Both the position numbers and the translations under genes were made by a program. Shown here in pieces: positions 1 through 8,492 of a DNA stretch of 37,098 nt. Where the stretch lies: assembly GCA_030145585.1 (NCBI GenBank), contig JAQYVK010000044.1, forward strand, positions 1 to 37,098. The letters are read 5' to 3'. How positions within the stretch are numbered: the first letter of the stretch is position 1; every line of letters begins with the position of its first letter. The notes beneath the pieces are model-generated. The model was not told where the DNA came from and searched no databases. It saw only the letters and a program-made list of their open reading frames with translations. This DNA comes from Desulfatiglandales bacterium (GTDB lineage: Bacteria > Desulfobacterota > DSM-4660 > Desulfatiglandales > HGW-15).

Positions 1-1
1 A

Positions 2-547
2 GGAAAGGATCTAAATGCTGAAGAGACCCTGAAATGGTGGCGAGAAGAACGCAGAGCGTTGCTTGAAGTCTTAACAAAAATGGATCGCAAGACGCGAATA
101 CACTGGTATGGTCCTGCTCTGGGTGCTATGACTTTTGCCACCGCACGCCTGATGGAGACCTGGGCGCACGGACAGGATATTGTGGATGCGTTGGGCATTC
201 AACGTAAACCGACCGACCGCTTGCGTCATATAGCCCACATGGGCGTGAGCACATTACGATTCAGTTATGCCAACCGCAACATGAAGGCGCCTGACAGACC
301 GGTTCGTGTTGAGCTCACCGGGCCTTTAGGGGACATATGGAGCTGGGGGCCTGAAGAAGCGAAAGATTTGGTAAAGGGCCCGGCTGAAGATTTCTGTCTG
401 GTGGCGGTTCAACGGCGGCACGTGGCCGACACAAATTTAGAAATCTCCGGGGACATTGCTCAGGATTGGATGTCGATTGCCCAAGTCTATGCCGGACCAC
501 CGACCGAAGGCCGAAAGCCGGGGATGTTTCCAAAGAGTGAGCAATAG
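2..547 (+). CDS. TIGR03084-like putative metal-binding protein, 5' end cut by window
   Basis: The reading frame is open from the first bases of the window, so the N-terminus is missing; a TTG at 59 is only an internal codon. The visible C-terminal ~180 residues contain TARLMETWAHGQD, DRLRHIAHMGV and DFCLVAVQRRH, and an AQVYAGPPTEGR tail. I recognise this pattern as the TIGR03084 family, related to the DinB / mycothiol-dependent maleylpyruvate isomerase fold, in which conserved His residues would bind a metal. The biochemical role of TIGR03084 proteins is not established. The gene ends with TAG and converges on the cyclase gene, 35 bp away. The family assignment rests on remembered motifs; a general DinB-like protein is the alternative. 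Confidence 0.75.
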   Translation, partial: GKDLNAEETLKWWREERRALLEVLTKMDRKTRIHWYGPALGAMTFATARLMETWAHGQDIVDALGIQRKPTDRLRHIAHMGVSTLRFSYANRNMKAPDRPVRVELTGPLGDIWSWGPEEAKDLVKGPAEDFCLVAVQRRHVADTNLEISGDIAQDWMSIAQVYAGPPTEGRKPGMFPKSEQ

Positions 548-582
548 CGAGTTGATTAAACCACTTTCTATCCCAACCATTA

Positions 583-2481
583 TCACTTCACCCCAGCCTC
601 GCGCAGGACCTCGATATCACTCTCCACGACAGCTGGGTCCATACGCATACTCTGAGCTTGCTTCCTGTACACTTCCAAAGAGTATTCGGGAAAGAGCCTC
701 AAAAGTTCCGCCACCTCTGACCGGGCTTGCGCTTTCCGGCCTAGGCGGATGTAGGCCATAACCAGACCCTGGCGCCCCACAATACCATGTGGCTCCCGAG
801 CAACCAACACCTTGAATGCCTCGATCGCCTCCTCATACTCTCCCAAAAGATAATAGACACCGCCCAACAATTCCAGGTAAACGGCAGGATAATAAGGATC
901 AAGGCGCATGGCCTTCCTCACATGAGGGAGCGCCTCCTTATACCTGCCGGTAGCAGACAAGTACATCCCCAGCAGTAAGTGAGGGAAAGACTGGTTGGGA
1001 CCGAGGGCGACGGACTTCTCCCCCGCGGCAATGGCTTGGTCATACCGCCCTTGCCGCAGGTAGATAGCTCCCCACAGGGCATGGATTTCGGGGTCGGAAC
1101 CGTCCATGGCCAAGGCCTTTTTTGCAAGTTCAATAGCCTGCAGGAGAGACTGCTCCCGGGACTCGCTCCATCCATGGAACGCGTCTTCCCAATACGTCCA
1201 ACCAAGCGCAGTAAAAACATTGGCATATTCCGGGGCCAGGCCCGCTGCTCGCTTAAAAAGTTCCTTGGCCTTGGCGTTATCGGCCTTTGTATGTCGCGCC
1301 CGGTGATCGGACCCTCTGACGAAATAACTCCAAGCCTCAAAATTTGGCCAAATCTTGCCGGTCAGCCGGGTTTCCACCCTGCCCGATAATTTCACTTGAA
1401 GGGCGAGCACGATTTTCAGCGTGATTTCGTCTTGCAGGGCAAAAAGATCTTGAAGTTCGCGATCGTATCGGTCCGCCCAAAGGTGACGTCCGCTGGCGGC
1501 GTCGATCAACTGGGCCATGATCCTGACCCGTTCTCCGGTCCTTTGAACGCTACCTTCCAGGATATAACGCACCCCCAGGTCTTCGGCCACCTCCTGGGCC
1601 TTGACCGCCTTGCCCTTGTAGGTGAAAGTCGAGTTACGGGCGATCACGAATAGCTCCGGGATATAGGATAGGGCGGTGATGATGTTTTCGGTCATGCCAT
1701 CAGCGATGTACTCCTGATCAGGATCACCACTCAAGTTGTCAAAGGGGAGCACTGCTATGGATGGTTTTTCGGGTAAGGGGTAGGCCATTTTATCCAAAGA
1801 GGCAGGCTCGATCGGTGTCGATCGGAAATAGATACTCCAGATTCCCACACCAACGATGGCCACAAGCAAAGCAAGCGCACCCACAAAAATTCTTTTGCGC
1901 TTCCATAAGGGGGCGTTCGGAGAATTTATCTTTCCCTTGGCTACTGTCACACGCGGCGCCATTAAGACCCGATAGACACCTACTGGCTTAGCGATATTTT
2001 TTACCGTTTGATCACCTAAGAACTCATATCCATAAGGCAGCTTACTTTCGATATGATCAAAGACAGTCTTGGAGATGCATATGCCTCCTGGCTCCGCCAA
2101 ACTTTCCAAGCGTGCGGCAATGTTGACGCCATCTCCATATATTCGATCCTCTTCCTGAATGACATCACCAAGGTTAATACCGATGCGGAACTGCATTTTA
2201 CGGTTTTCGGGTAGTTCGTCGTTGCGTGACTTGATCTCTTTTTGAATGGCTACAGCACACCGTACGGCATCGACCACACTGGCAAACTCAGCGAGTAAAT
2301 TGTCACCCGGTGAATCCACCACTTTGCCGTTATGCTGCTGAATTAGAGTTGTAAGTGCCTGACGGTAGGTTGTCAAGGTGCGGACTGTGGCTTCCTCGTC
2401 TTCACCCATGAGGCGACTGTAGCCTTCGACATCGGCACTGAAGATGGCTGTTAGCTTGCGTTTAAAACCTTCTTGACTCAT
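583..2481 (-). CDS. Class III adenylate/guanylate cyclase with TolB-like and TPR regions
   Basis: About 632 residues. An N-terminal class III nucleotide cyclase domain (about 5-175) has both metal-binding Asp residues (D17 in FSADVEGYS, D60 in DSPGDNLLAEF) and the transition-state pair N120/R124 in GDGVNIAARLE. This suggests a catalytically competent enzyme making cAMP or cGMP. One membrane helix follows (about 198-218), then a TolB-like N-terminal segment (KPSIAVLPFDNLSGDPDQEY, about 239 onward), and several TPR-like repeats to the C-terminus. The architecture, cytoplasmic cyclase plus external TolB/TPR part, is common in proteobacteria, but the signals sensed are unknown. The ATG at 2481 is preferred because AAGGAA lies just upstream; the frame extends to 2526 without a clear ribosome site. 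It is transcribed alone, with a possible promoter at 2558-2588. Confidence 0.9.
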   Translation of the reverse strand: MSQEGFKRKLTAIFSADVEGYSRLMGEDEEATVRTLTTYRQALTTLIQQHNGKVVDSPGDNLLAEFASVVDAVRCAVAIQKEIKSRNDELPENRKMQFRIGINLGDVIQEEDRIYGDGVNIAARLESLAEPGGICISKTVFDHIESKLPYGYEFLGDQTVKNIAKPVGVYRVLMAPRVTVAKGKINSPNAPLWKRKRIFVGALALLVAIVGVGIWSIYFRSTPIEPASLDKMAYPLPEKPSIAVLPFDNLSGDPDQEYIADGMTENIITALSYIPELFVIARNSTFTYKGKAVKAQEVAEDLGVRYILEGSVQRTGERVRIMAQLIDAASGRHLWADRYDRELQDLFALQDEITLKIVLALQVKLSGRVETRLTGKIWPNFEAWSYFVRGSDHRARHTKADNAKAKELFKRAAGLAPEYANVFTALGWTYWEDAFHGWSESREQSLLQAIELAKKALAMDGSDPEIHALWGAIYLRQGRYDQAIAAGEKSVALGPNQSFPHLLLGMYLSATGRYKEALPHVRKAMRLDPYYPAVYLELLGGVYYLLGEYEEAIEAFKVLVAREPHGIVGRQGLVMAYIRLGRKAQARSEVAELLRLFPEYSLEVYRKQAQSMRMDPAVVESDIEVLREAGVK

Positions 2482-2557
2482 GGAAGGTTCCTTCTTATAA
2501 GGTCTTAAGGCGAATATGGAGAGCAATTAAGACATCGTTGGTTAACAGTGCGAGACC

Positions 2558-2588
2558 ATTATACTAAGGATTCAAGGATTCGAGTCAA
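2558..2588 (-). promoter_or_regulatory. Possible sigma-70 promoter for the cyclase gene
   Basis: On the minus strand a perfect TATAAT (2558-2563) is preceded by TTGACT (2583-2588) with a 19-bp spacer, longer than the ideal 17. The predicted start would leave a leader of about 70 nt before the ATG at 2481. The -35 half lies inside the foldback repeat at 2566-2628, so the repeat may have supplied part of the promoter. This is sequence match only. Confidence 0.35.
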
Positions 2589-2628
2589 ATTCACTTGAAT
2601 CCTCGGATCCTTGAATCCTCGAACCCTT
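2566..2628. repeat. Compact GGATTCAAGG foldback repeat
   Basis: The left arm AAGGATTCAAGGATTCGAG (2566-2584) is answered within 10 bp by CTTGAATCCTCGG and TTGAATCCTCGAACCCTT (to 2628). The same motif family forms the arms of the larger element at 27536-27772. It fills the gap between the cyclase gene and the end of the response regulator gene. No open reading frame is associated. Confidence 0.7.
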
Positions 2629-2631
2629 CTT

Positions 2632-3996
2632 TTAAATAATAATCTTATATTTCTTCATTTTGTGCTGAAAAAGACTCTTCGTAATACTGAGCATATCGGC
2701 GGCATGGGACTGAATATTATTACATTGGCTGAGGGCTCTCCTGATCAACTGTTCCTCGATCTGTTCAAGGGTTTGCTGCAGGGGAACGTTGGCGGGTATA
2801 AATTTATTGACATCGATCTCTTCCCGTTTTCTTGAAAAGTCGGCCGGTAGATCTTCCAACTCGATGATCCCTCCCGGGTTGAGTACAACCGCCCTCTCGA
2901 TAACGTTTTCGAGTTCCCGAATATTGCCGGGCCAAATATGATTGTAGAGGGCCTTCCACGTCTCCGGACTCAACTCGACACTCTCTATTTCTCCATCTTG
3001 ACGATATTTTTCAATGAAATGATCGACCAGCAATCGGATGTCCTCTATCCTTTCACTCAGGGACGGGACTTCCATGTGGATCACATTGAGCCGATAAAAG
3101 AGGTCTTCCCTGAAAAGGCCTTCGGCTACGAATTCCTTGATATCACGGTTGGAGGCGGATAATACACGCACATCCACTCTAATCGTTCTGGTTCCGCCCA
3201 CCCTTTCGAACTCCATTTCCTGCAAGGTCCTCAGAAGTTTTACTTGGAGCGAGAGCGGCATGTCGCCCACCTCATCCAGAAAAATTGTCCCGCCGTCTGC
3301 AAGTTCGAAGCGGCCCTTTTTCATGGCTATCGCCCCTGTAAAGGCACCCTTTTCATGACCAAAAATTTCACTCTCAAGGAGGGTTTCCGTCAGGGCGCCA
3401 CAGTTCAGGGTGATGAAGGGACGATCCTTCCTGGGGCTATCATAGTGGATGGCCTTGGCTATGAGCTCTTTTCCCGTGCCGGAAGGCCCGGTTATCAAGA
3501 CTGAGGCCTTAGAGGGAGCGACTTTCCTGATCATGTCGTATATTTTGATCATAGGCTGGCTCTTGCCTATGATATTCCCGTAACTGAAACGATCTGAAAG
3601 GGCCTCACTGAGGAGTCGATTCTCTTTTATGAGCCGATAAGTATGGAGGGCCTTTTTTATGGTCAGCTTTAATTCCTCATTCTTGAATGGCTTGGTGATG
3701 TAGTCATAGGCCTGTTTTTTCATAGCTTCTACAGCCATCTCGATGGTCCCATAGGCAGTCATGATGATGACAGGAAGATCCGGTTTTAGTGCCTTGGATG
3801 CTTCCAACAGCTCAAGGCCGCTCATCTTGGGCATTTTCATGTCGGTGATCACCAAGTCCAGATCTGCTTCCCTGATCAAACGAAGCGCTGCCTTGGCATT
3901 ATCCGCTGTCACCGTTTCGTAGCCCTCAGGGCCCAACAGGGCTTCAAGGACGACGAGATAATTTTTTTCATCATCTACAATGAGGATGGTTTCCAT
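2632..3996 (-). CDS. NtrC-family sigma-54-dependent response regulator
   Basis: 454 residues with full NtrC architecture. The receiver domain has the acidic pair D8/D9, phosphoacceptor D52 (VITDMKMP), T80 and K102. The AAA+ domain has Walker A GPSGTGKE (170-177), the sigma-54 contact loop GAFTGA (217-222) and Walker B GGTIFLDE (235-242). A Fis-type helix-turn-helix ends the protein. When phosphorylated it should oligomerise and drive sigma-54 RNA polymerase open-complex formation. The ATG at 3996 is chosen because GGAG sits 11 nt upstream; a GTG at 4008 is in frame but lacks a spaced ribosome site. It lies 59 bp downstream of the histidine kinase gene on the same strand, so they form a two-component operon. 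The target genes are not shown, but the operon itself may be one. Confidence 0.95.
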   Translation of the reverse strand: METILIVDDEKNYLVVLEALLGPEGYETVTADNAKAALRLIREADLDLVITDMKMPKMSGLELLEASKALKPDLPVIIMTAYGTIEMAVEAMKKQAYDYITKPFKNEELKLTIKKALHTYRLIKENRLLSEALSDRFSYGNIIGKSQPMIKIYDMIRKVAPSKASVLITGPSGTGKELIAKAIHYDSPRKDRPFITLNCGALTETLLESEIFGHEKGAFTGAIAMKKGRFELADGGTIFLDEVGDMPLSLQVKLLRTLQEMEFERVGGTRTIRVDVRVLSASNRDIKEFVAEGLFREDLFYRLNVIHMEVPSLSERIEDIRLLVDHFIEKYRQDGEIESVELSPETWKALYNHIWPGNIRELENVIERAVVLNPGGIIELEDLPADFSRKREEIDVNKFIPANVPLQQTLEQIEEQLIRRALSQCNNIQSHAADMLSITKSLFQHKMKKYKIII

Positions 3997-4055
3997 GAAG
4001 ACATCCACTCCAATAAATTTTCAAATCATGGGCAAGGGGACACAACCCACAACAA

Positions 4056-5498
4056 TCAACCTACACTGCCCCGAAGGGGCAATGAGATCTTTACGGTGGT
4101 CCCTTCCCCTTCTTTGCTTTCAATGGCAATAGTCCCCCGATGTCCTTCGACGATTTTCCGGACAATGGAAAGACCGAGTCCGCTTCCTTTTTCTTTTGTC
4201 GTGAAGAAAGGATTAAATATCTTTTTTGCATTTTCCCGGTTGATCCCGCGACCCGTATCTTGGATCTCTATCTGGTAATAATCCTTTTCCTCTTCCACCT
4301 TGATCGTGATAGATCCGCCATCAGGAGTCGCCTGAATGGCGTTGAGAAAGATGTTCAAAAGTGCCCTGTAAAGGAGTTCTTGGTCCGCGCGTAATAACAG
4401 GGGCTTGCCGTTTACGTGATCATTTACATGAATGTTCCTTTTTTCCAATTCCGGTTGGAGAAAAGTGAGGTTTCTATCCAGGATTTTTTCCAAATGACAT
4501 TCCTGAAGAAAAGGCACCTGAGGGCGGGCAAAATCGAGAAATTCAGTTACGATACTGTTCAATCGGCCGGATTCTTCCTTGATAACGCCTGAGAGCCTTT
4601 TCTGATTTTCATTGGCATCCGGCATGCCTCCAAGCAATTCGGCAGTGCTTTGAATAATTCCGAGGGGATTCTTGACCTCATGTGAGACCCCCGCCACCAT
4701 CGTTCCCAATGCGGCAAGGCGTTCTGCCTGGTTTAATTGATCTTCAAGCTTTAACCGTTCTTTTGCACGCTGTTCGATGATCCCTTCTGCTTTGTGAACG
4801 ATGAGAAGGAGTGCTACAAAAATGAGTCCCATGATCAAGGTCGAAAGGCCAAAAATGAAAAACTGAAATTTCACGATGGATTCATATTGCTCGGTGAGGT
4901 CTTGGATGAGTTCAAATACCCCACCCACATCACCTTCTCTGGTACTGGCCGTTGGAATGGGCCCCCTGAAGGGGATATAGGTCCTGAGCTTTTTGGGTTC
5001 GCCGAGGAACTCAATACCCAGGCCCAGGAAATCATCTCTGGTGGAGATCAAACCCGAAGAGGCTTCTCCCCTGGCGGCCTTTTTGTATCCCAGGCTTTCC
5101 TTCACTTTTGTGCCGATCATTTCGGGATCGGTGCTGTAAGCAATGACATCTTCCCCCAGCTGATGAATATTGACGATATCGATGTTGAATCCGTGAATAG
5201 TATTCCGGACCACCCTGTCCATCAATTCACGCTGTTCCATCTGTCTCAAGCTGATGCTCTCGTTTCGCTGGTAAACAGGGACAACAAAATTGATCAGGAC
5301 CTGATGGTTCAAATTTTCACCAACCAGCAGGGCATAATTCTCATAGCTCCTCAATAAAATCTCTTTGGCCCTTTGGGATATAAACATAGAAAAGGGGAAG
5401 CTGAAAATGATCATGACGATAAAGCTGGCCAAGGCGAAAAACTTAACCAATCGAAACTGCTTGCCCTCTGTTCGTATATTTGGGGGATGGGTTGTCAT
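4056..5498 (-). CDS. Membrane sensor histidine kinase, partner of the NtrC-type regulator
   Basis: 480 residues. Membrane helices at about 19-40 and 212-234 enclose a ~170-residue extracytoplasmic sensor region. This is followed by the dimerisation/phosphoacceptor helix with H273 in VAGVSHEVKNPLG and a HATPase_c domain (N386 in LNIFLNAIQ, DTGRGI around 414-419, GSGLGLSIV around 438-446). All catalytic boxes are present. The sensor region has YSTDPEMIGT and IPFRGPIPT patterns reminiscent of single-Cache periplasmic domains, but I cannot name the ligand. It precedes the response regulator gene by 59 bp and should phosphorylate it. The ribosome site is weak (AAGAAA). A strong sigma-54 promoter match lies 37-52 bp upstream, which would make the pair self-activating. 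Confidence 0.95.
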   Translation of the reverse strand: MTTHPPNIRTEGKQFRLVKFFALASFIVMIIFSFPFSMFISQRAKEILLRSYENYALLVGENLNHQVLINFVVPVYQRNESISLRQMEQRELMDRVVRNTIHGFNIDIVNIHQLGEDVIAYSTDPEMIGTKVKESLGYKKAARGEASSGLISTRDDFLGLGIEFLGEPKKLRTYIPFRGPIPTASTREGDVGGVFELIQDLTEQYESIVKFQFFIFGLSTLIMGLIFVALLLIVHKAEGIIEQRAKERLKLEDQLNQAERLAALGTMVAGVSHEVKNPLGIIQSTAELLGGMPDANENQKRLSGVIKEESGRLNSIVTEFLDFARPQVPFLQECHLEKILDRNLTFLQPELEKRNIHVNDHVNGKPLLLRADQELLYRALLNIFLNAIQATPDGGSITIKVEEEKDYYQIEIQDTGRGINRENAKKIFNPFFTTKEKGSGLGLSIVRKIVEGHRGTIAIESKEGEGTTVKISLPLRGSVG

Positions 5499-5534
5499 TT
5501 CATTTCTTGCATCTTGTGATGTCTAAAAAAAGAT

Positions 5535-5550
5535 AGCAATAAAAGCACCA
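5535..5550 (-). promoter_or_regulatory. Candidate sigma-54 promoter of the kinase-regulator operon
   Basis: Read on the minus strand, the sequence is TGGTGC-TTTTA-TTGCT. It matches the sigma-54 consensus TGGCAC-N5-TTGC with the invariant GG (-24) and GC (-12) at the right spacing. The -12 GC lies about 38 bp before the kinase ATG at 5498, giving a leader of roughly 25 nt. Because the operon encodes a GAFTGA-containing activator, autoregulation is plausible. A weak dyad, TTCAT-N10-ATGAA (5558-5577), lies immediately upstream and could be an activator site, but this is speculative. Confidence 0.6.
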
Positions 5551-5665
5551 TAGGTGGTTCATTATACCAATTATGAAGAAAAGGGCAAAGCCAAAGTTAT
5601 GGTTTGACTTGAGGGTACTGCGGAGGTAAAAATGATTGCTTCTGTGAAAGGACATAACAAAGTGC

Positions 5666-6955
5666 ATGGGCCAACAAGATTTTGAAAATATTCCCTACAT
5701 GCTTTATGCAGACCGAAAGGGGAGGATATATGAACATCCCTATTTTCGGATGGCAGGGTTTTCCGGGTTGCAACCGATGTCTCTCAAGGAAGAAGACCTC
5801 ATACCCATGCCACAGTTCAGCAAACTCTTTTTCATCCCGGATTGTCCACCCATCGGACTGGATCCTTCAACCGGGGATTACAAGGTTGTCCCTGAGGTCA
5901 GGGTAAACGGTTCCAGGACGAAATGCTCGGCGGTCGCGACCTTTCTCGAACCCGGATTGGTGCGGGGGCTTCTTCCGGCGGTCGACTACAGCACAAAATC
6001 ATATGCTCTGCCCACCTGGGCCTACACCGCAGTCGGTTTTAAGGACGATAAATATTGGGCCGCGGGGTTTAGGATCGAATACAATCACAGGTGGGATCCG
6101 CGGTATTATGATGACAGGGAATTGGTCACAGCCATCGAGGCGTATCAGGAGAACCACTCCGGTGGCGCGCTCGTGGAACATCTTATTCAATGTGCAACCC
6201 AGAATCATTGCTTCGCGGCTAAAAATCTGTTTTTAAAAAGGTGGGAAGCGCCCCTTCCTGTTAGCCGGGGATGTAATGCCGGTTGCTTAGGATGCCTTTC
6301 CCTTCAGGCAGATCCCTCATGCGAATCATCTCACCAGAGGATCACCTTTACACCGACAAAAGAAGAAATCGTATCTCTTGCCGTGCGGCATCTGGAACAG
6401 GCACCAGAGGCCATTATGAGCTTTGGACAGGGATGCGAGGGGGAACCCCTTACTGAGTATAAACGCATTGCTGAGAGCATCAAGGAGATCAGAAAGAAAA
6501 CCAATAAAGGGACCCTGAATCTAAATACCAACGGGAGTTGGCCAGAGAGAATTCGGGAGGTGGCCCGCAGCGGACTGGATTCGATCCGTATCAGCCTGAA
6601 CAGTGCCCGGCCCGAGTTTTATCGTGCCTATTGCTGTCCGAAGGACTATGATTTCGAGGATGTTGTGTCTTCTATATCTCTATCGAGAGATTTAGAGCTT
6701 TATACCATGATCAATTATCTGGTATTTCCCGGCATTACGGATCAGGAAGAGGAAATAGCGGCCCTTTCAAAGCTTGTTCGAAGAACAGGGGTAAATTTCA
6801 TTCATTTGAAGAATTTAAACATCGACCCGCAACTTTACATGGATCGCATGCCGAATACCACTTCCGAGGCGGTGGGTATGAAAAAAATGGTAAGAATGTT
6901 GAAGAAAGAATTCCCGGATCTAGAGTTGGGGTATTTTAATCAGGCCGTTCGTTAA
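5666..6955 (+). CDS. Radical SAM protein with ~195-residue N-terminal extension
   Basis: 429 residues. The radical SAM cluster motif is C203-NAG-C207-LG-C210 (CxxxCxxC), in SRGCNAGCLGC, preceded by an unusual ~195-residue N-terminal region rich in aromatics and Pro. A GQGCEGEPL segment downstream fits the SAM-binding GGE-type motif, and LNLNTNG and IRISLNS match the following core strands. Only one obvious 4Fe-4S site is visible; extra Cys at CC (PRY-like region, AYCCPK) might matter. It should cleave S-adenosylmethionine to start radical chemistry, but the substrate is unknown. The ATG at 5666 has AAGGA 14 nt upstream. It is transcribed away from the kinase operon and converges on the PurD-like gene, with a foldback element between the stop codons. 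I do not recognise a characterised orthologue. Confidence 0.85.
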   Translation: MGQQDFENIPYMLYADRKGRIYEHPYFRMAGFSGLQPMSLKEEDLIPMPQFSKLFFIPDCPPIGLDPSTGDYKVVPEVRVNGSRTKCSAVATFLEPGLVRGLLPAVDYSTKSYALPTWAYTAVGFKDDKYWAAGFRIEYNHRWDPRYYDDRELVTAIEAYQENHSGGALVEHLIQCATQNHCFAAKNLFLKRWEAPLPVSRGCNAGCLGCLSLQADPSCESSHQRITFTPTKEEIVSLAVRHLEQAPEAIMSFGQGCEGEPLTEYKRIAESIKEIRKKTNKGTLNLNTNGSWPERIREVARSGLDSIRISLNSARPEFYRAYCCPKDYDFEDVVSSISLSRDLELYTMINYLVFPGITDQEEEIAALSKLVRRTGVNFIHLKNLNIDPQLYMDRMPNTTSEAVGMKKMVRMLKKEFPDLELGYFNQAVR

Positions 6956-7134
6956 GGGTTCACTCAAAAATAACTTAGCAGAATTCGAGGTCAGATTTGG
7001 GTCAGATTTGGTTATTCCGATTGAGCGAAACCACAGGAATAATCGTATTATTTCGAGGATTTTGCGATTGAGGAATGGCCAAAGATGGCCTGAAGATGGG
7101 ATGCGAAAATGTGAAGTTCTTTTTGAGTGAGCCC
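6956..7134. repeat. 179-bp foldback element, copy 1 of a family sharing a 31-nt apex
   Basis: Terminal arms GGGTTCACTCAAAAATAACT (from 6956) and AAGTTCTTTTTGAGTGAGCC (from 7114) pair over 21 positions with one wobble and one mismatch. Inside, 7031-7061 carries the apex CCACAGGAATA...TTTCGAGGATT, with an AT-rich hairpin AATAAT-CGT-ATTATT. Its 31-nt apex matches 25 of 31 positions of the element at 26198-26341. The element fills the whole gap between the converging radical SAM and PurD-like genes, so it may act as a bidirectional 3' end structure. No coding capacity is seen. Confidence 0.75.
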
Positions 7135-8492
7135 TAAAGACCGATCGTCTTTCTAAAACGTAGGCAGCTATCATTCTTGTTGTTGTGATCCTCAAAGGAG
7201 ATTTTTACGATGTTGCGATAGGCCTTTTCTCTAGCGCCTTCAAGGGTGGAGTCCCCTGCGATGACATGCAGAACCCTCCCTCCATAGGTCACCAATCCTT
7301 TTTCAGGGTTTTCATCGACACCGGCGAAATAGATGGCCACCCCCCTTTCAACATCGTCCAACCCTAGGATTCGATGGCCTTTTCCGTAACGTCCCGGATA
7401 CCCCTTATTCCAACCACGGGAGGCCTTTGATCGGCCCTCCATGGCAATCACATCCACATAATGCTGATCGTTCCAGACCTGTTTGACCTCATCCAAGGTC
7501 CCGTCACAGACCGCCATACCGATTTCGAAAAGGTCCGTACTCAATTTGCGTGCGATGACCTCCCATTCCGGGTCTCCGTGTCTGACATTGATTTCAAACA
7601 CATCAAGGTTTTCATAGGGGTCCAGGTTGAGTCCGAAATAGACAACCCCCTGATAGGCCCACCCCAACGCGTTGTAAATTTCATTTACGAAGGGATTGAC
7701 GATTTCCTTAATGATTCTATTGACCAGCCATGGGGTCACCAATCTATGGGGGCAATAACAACCGGTTCCTCCTGTATTCAGATTGCCACCGAACTTCTCG
7801 ATGGACTCTTTGTCATCAGGATCGAATGCCGGTTTATAATCACGGGCAAACATCCTCAGAGGCAAGACATGTTTTCCGTCCAAGTAAGCGAAAAATGAGA
7901 TTTCGTCTCCATATTTTCTCTCTTCGATGACTACCCTGTTACCCGAATCACCAAATGCCTTTTGAACCATTATTTGATCAATCGCGGCTTCCGCGTCCGG
8001 GACATCTTCACAGACGATGGCCCCCTTTCCCGCAGCCAGGCCGTTTGCCTTGACAACGACCTGGTATCCGATGTTCCTCACGTAGGCCTTTGCCTGATCC
8101 GGATCATCAAAGACCCTGTACTCCGGTATAGGAACCCCTATTTTTTTCAACAGATCATCGGTAAATGCCCTGTCACTCTCCAACTTGACATAGTCTTTCT
8201 TCGGTCCGATGGTTCGCGTTCCTCGTTCGCTCAATATATCGATCAAGCCTTCCTCCAACGGATTTTCCGAACCCACATCCACCAGATCCACCTCATGCTC
8301 TTTACAGAAATCGGCCACCTGGTTGAAATTCTCTAACTTTACGACCTCGATGAGTCCCCTTTTCCCTTTCGGGGTATATGAAATCCCCGGATTTCCAGGA
8401 GTGATATAGACCTTATCCACATGCTGACTGTCCCCATAACTGTCAGCCAGGCAGTGATCTCTGCCGCCGGAACCGTAAACGAGTACTTTCAT
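7134..8492 (-). CDS. purD: Divergent phosphoribosylamine-glycine ligase (PurD-like ATP-grasp)
   Basis: 452 residues, slightly longer than usual GARS (about 420-430). Family hallmarks are present: N-terminal MKVLVYGSGGRDH, the ATP-grasp loop VVKANGLAAGKGA, the metal-binding EINVRHGDPE, and the GYPGRYGKGHRI segment. GARS joins glycine to 5-phosphoribosylamine with ATP in purine synthesis. The sequence departs from typical PurD: GGRDHCLA for GGREHALA, NTGGTGCYCP for NTGGMGAYSP, GDPEWEV for GDPETQ, and about eight extra residues before NTGG. The catalytic residues appear intact, so it may be the organism's real PurD from a divergent lineage, or a relative acting on another amine/carboxylate pair. 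No other pur gene is nearby. The start ATG at 8492 follows a weak GGATGG site. Confidence 0.8.
   Translation of the reverse strand: MKVLVYGSGGRDHCLADSYGDSQHVDKVYITPGNPGISYTPKGKRGLIEVVKLENFNQVADFCKEHEVDLVDVGSENPLEEGLIDILSERGTRTIGPKKDYVKLESDRAFTDDLLKKIGVPIPEYRVFDDPDQAKAYVRNIGYQVVVKANGLAAGKGAIVCEDVPDAEAAIDQIMVQKAFGDSGNRVVIEERKYGDEISFFAYLDGKHVLPLRMFARDYKPAFDPDDKESIEKFGGNLNTGGTGCYCPHRLVTPWLVNRIIKEIVNPFVNEIYNALGWAYQGVVYFGLNLDPYENLDVFEINVRHGDPEWEVIARKLSTDLFEIGMAVCDGTLDEVKQVWNDQHYVDVIAMEGRSKASRGWNKGYPGRYGKGHRILGLDDVERGVAIYFAGVDENPEKGLVTYGGRVLHVIAGDSTLEGAREKAYRNIVKISFEDHNNKNDSCLRFRKTIGL

Noticed and set aside
4794-5357. 187-residue plus-strand frame inside the histidine kinase gene
   Set aside because: The kinase frame has all domain motifs; the antisense frame has none and no ribosome site.
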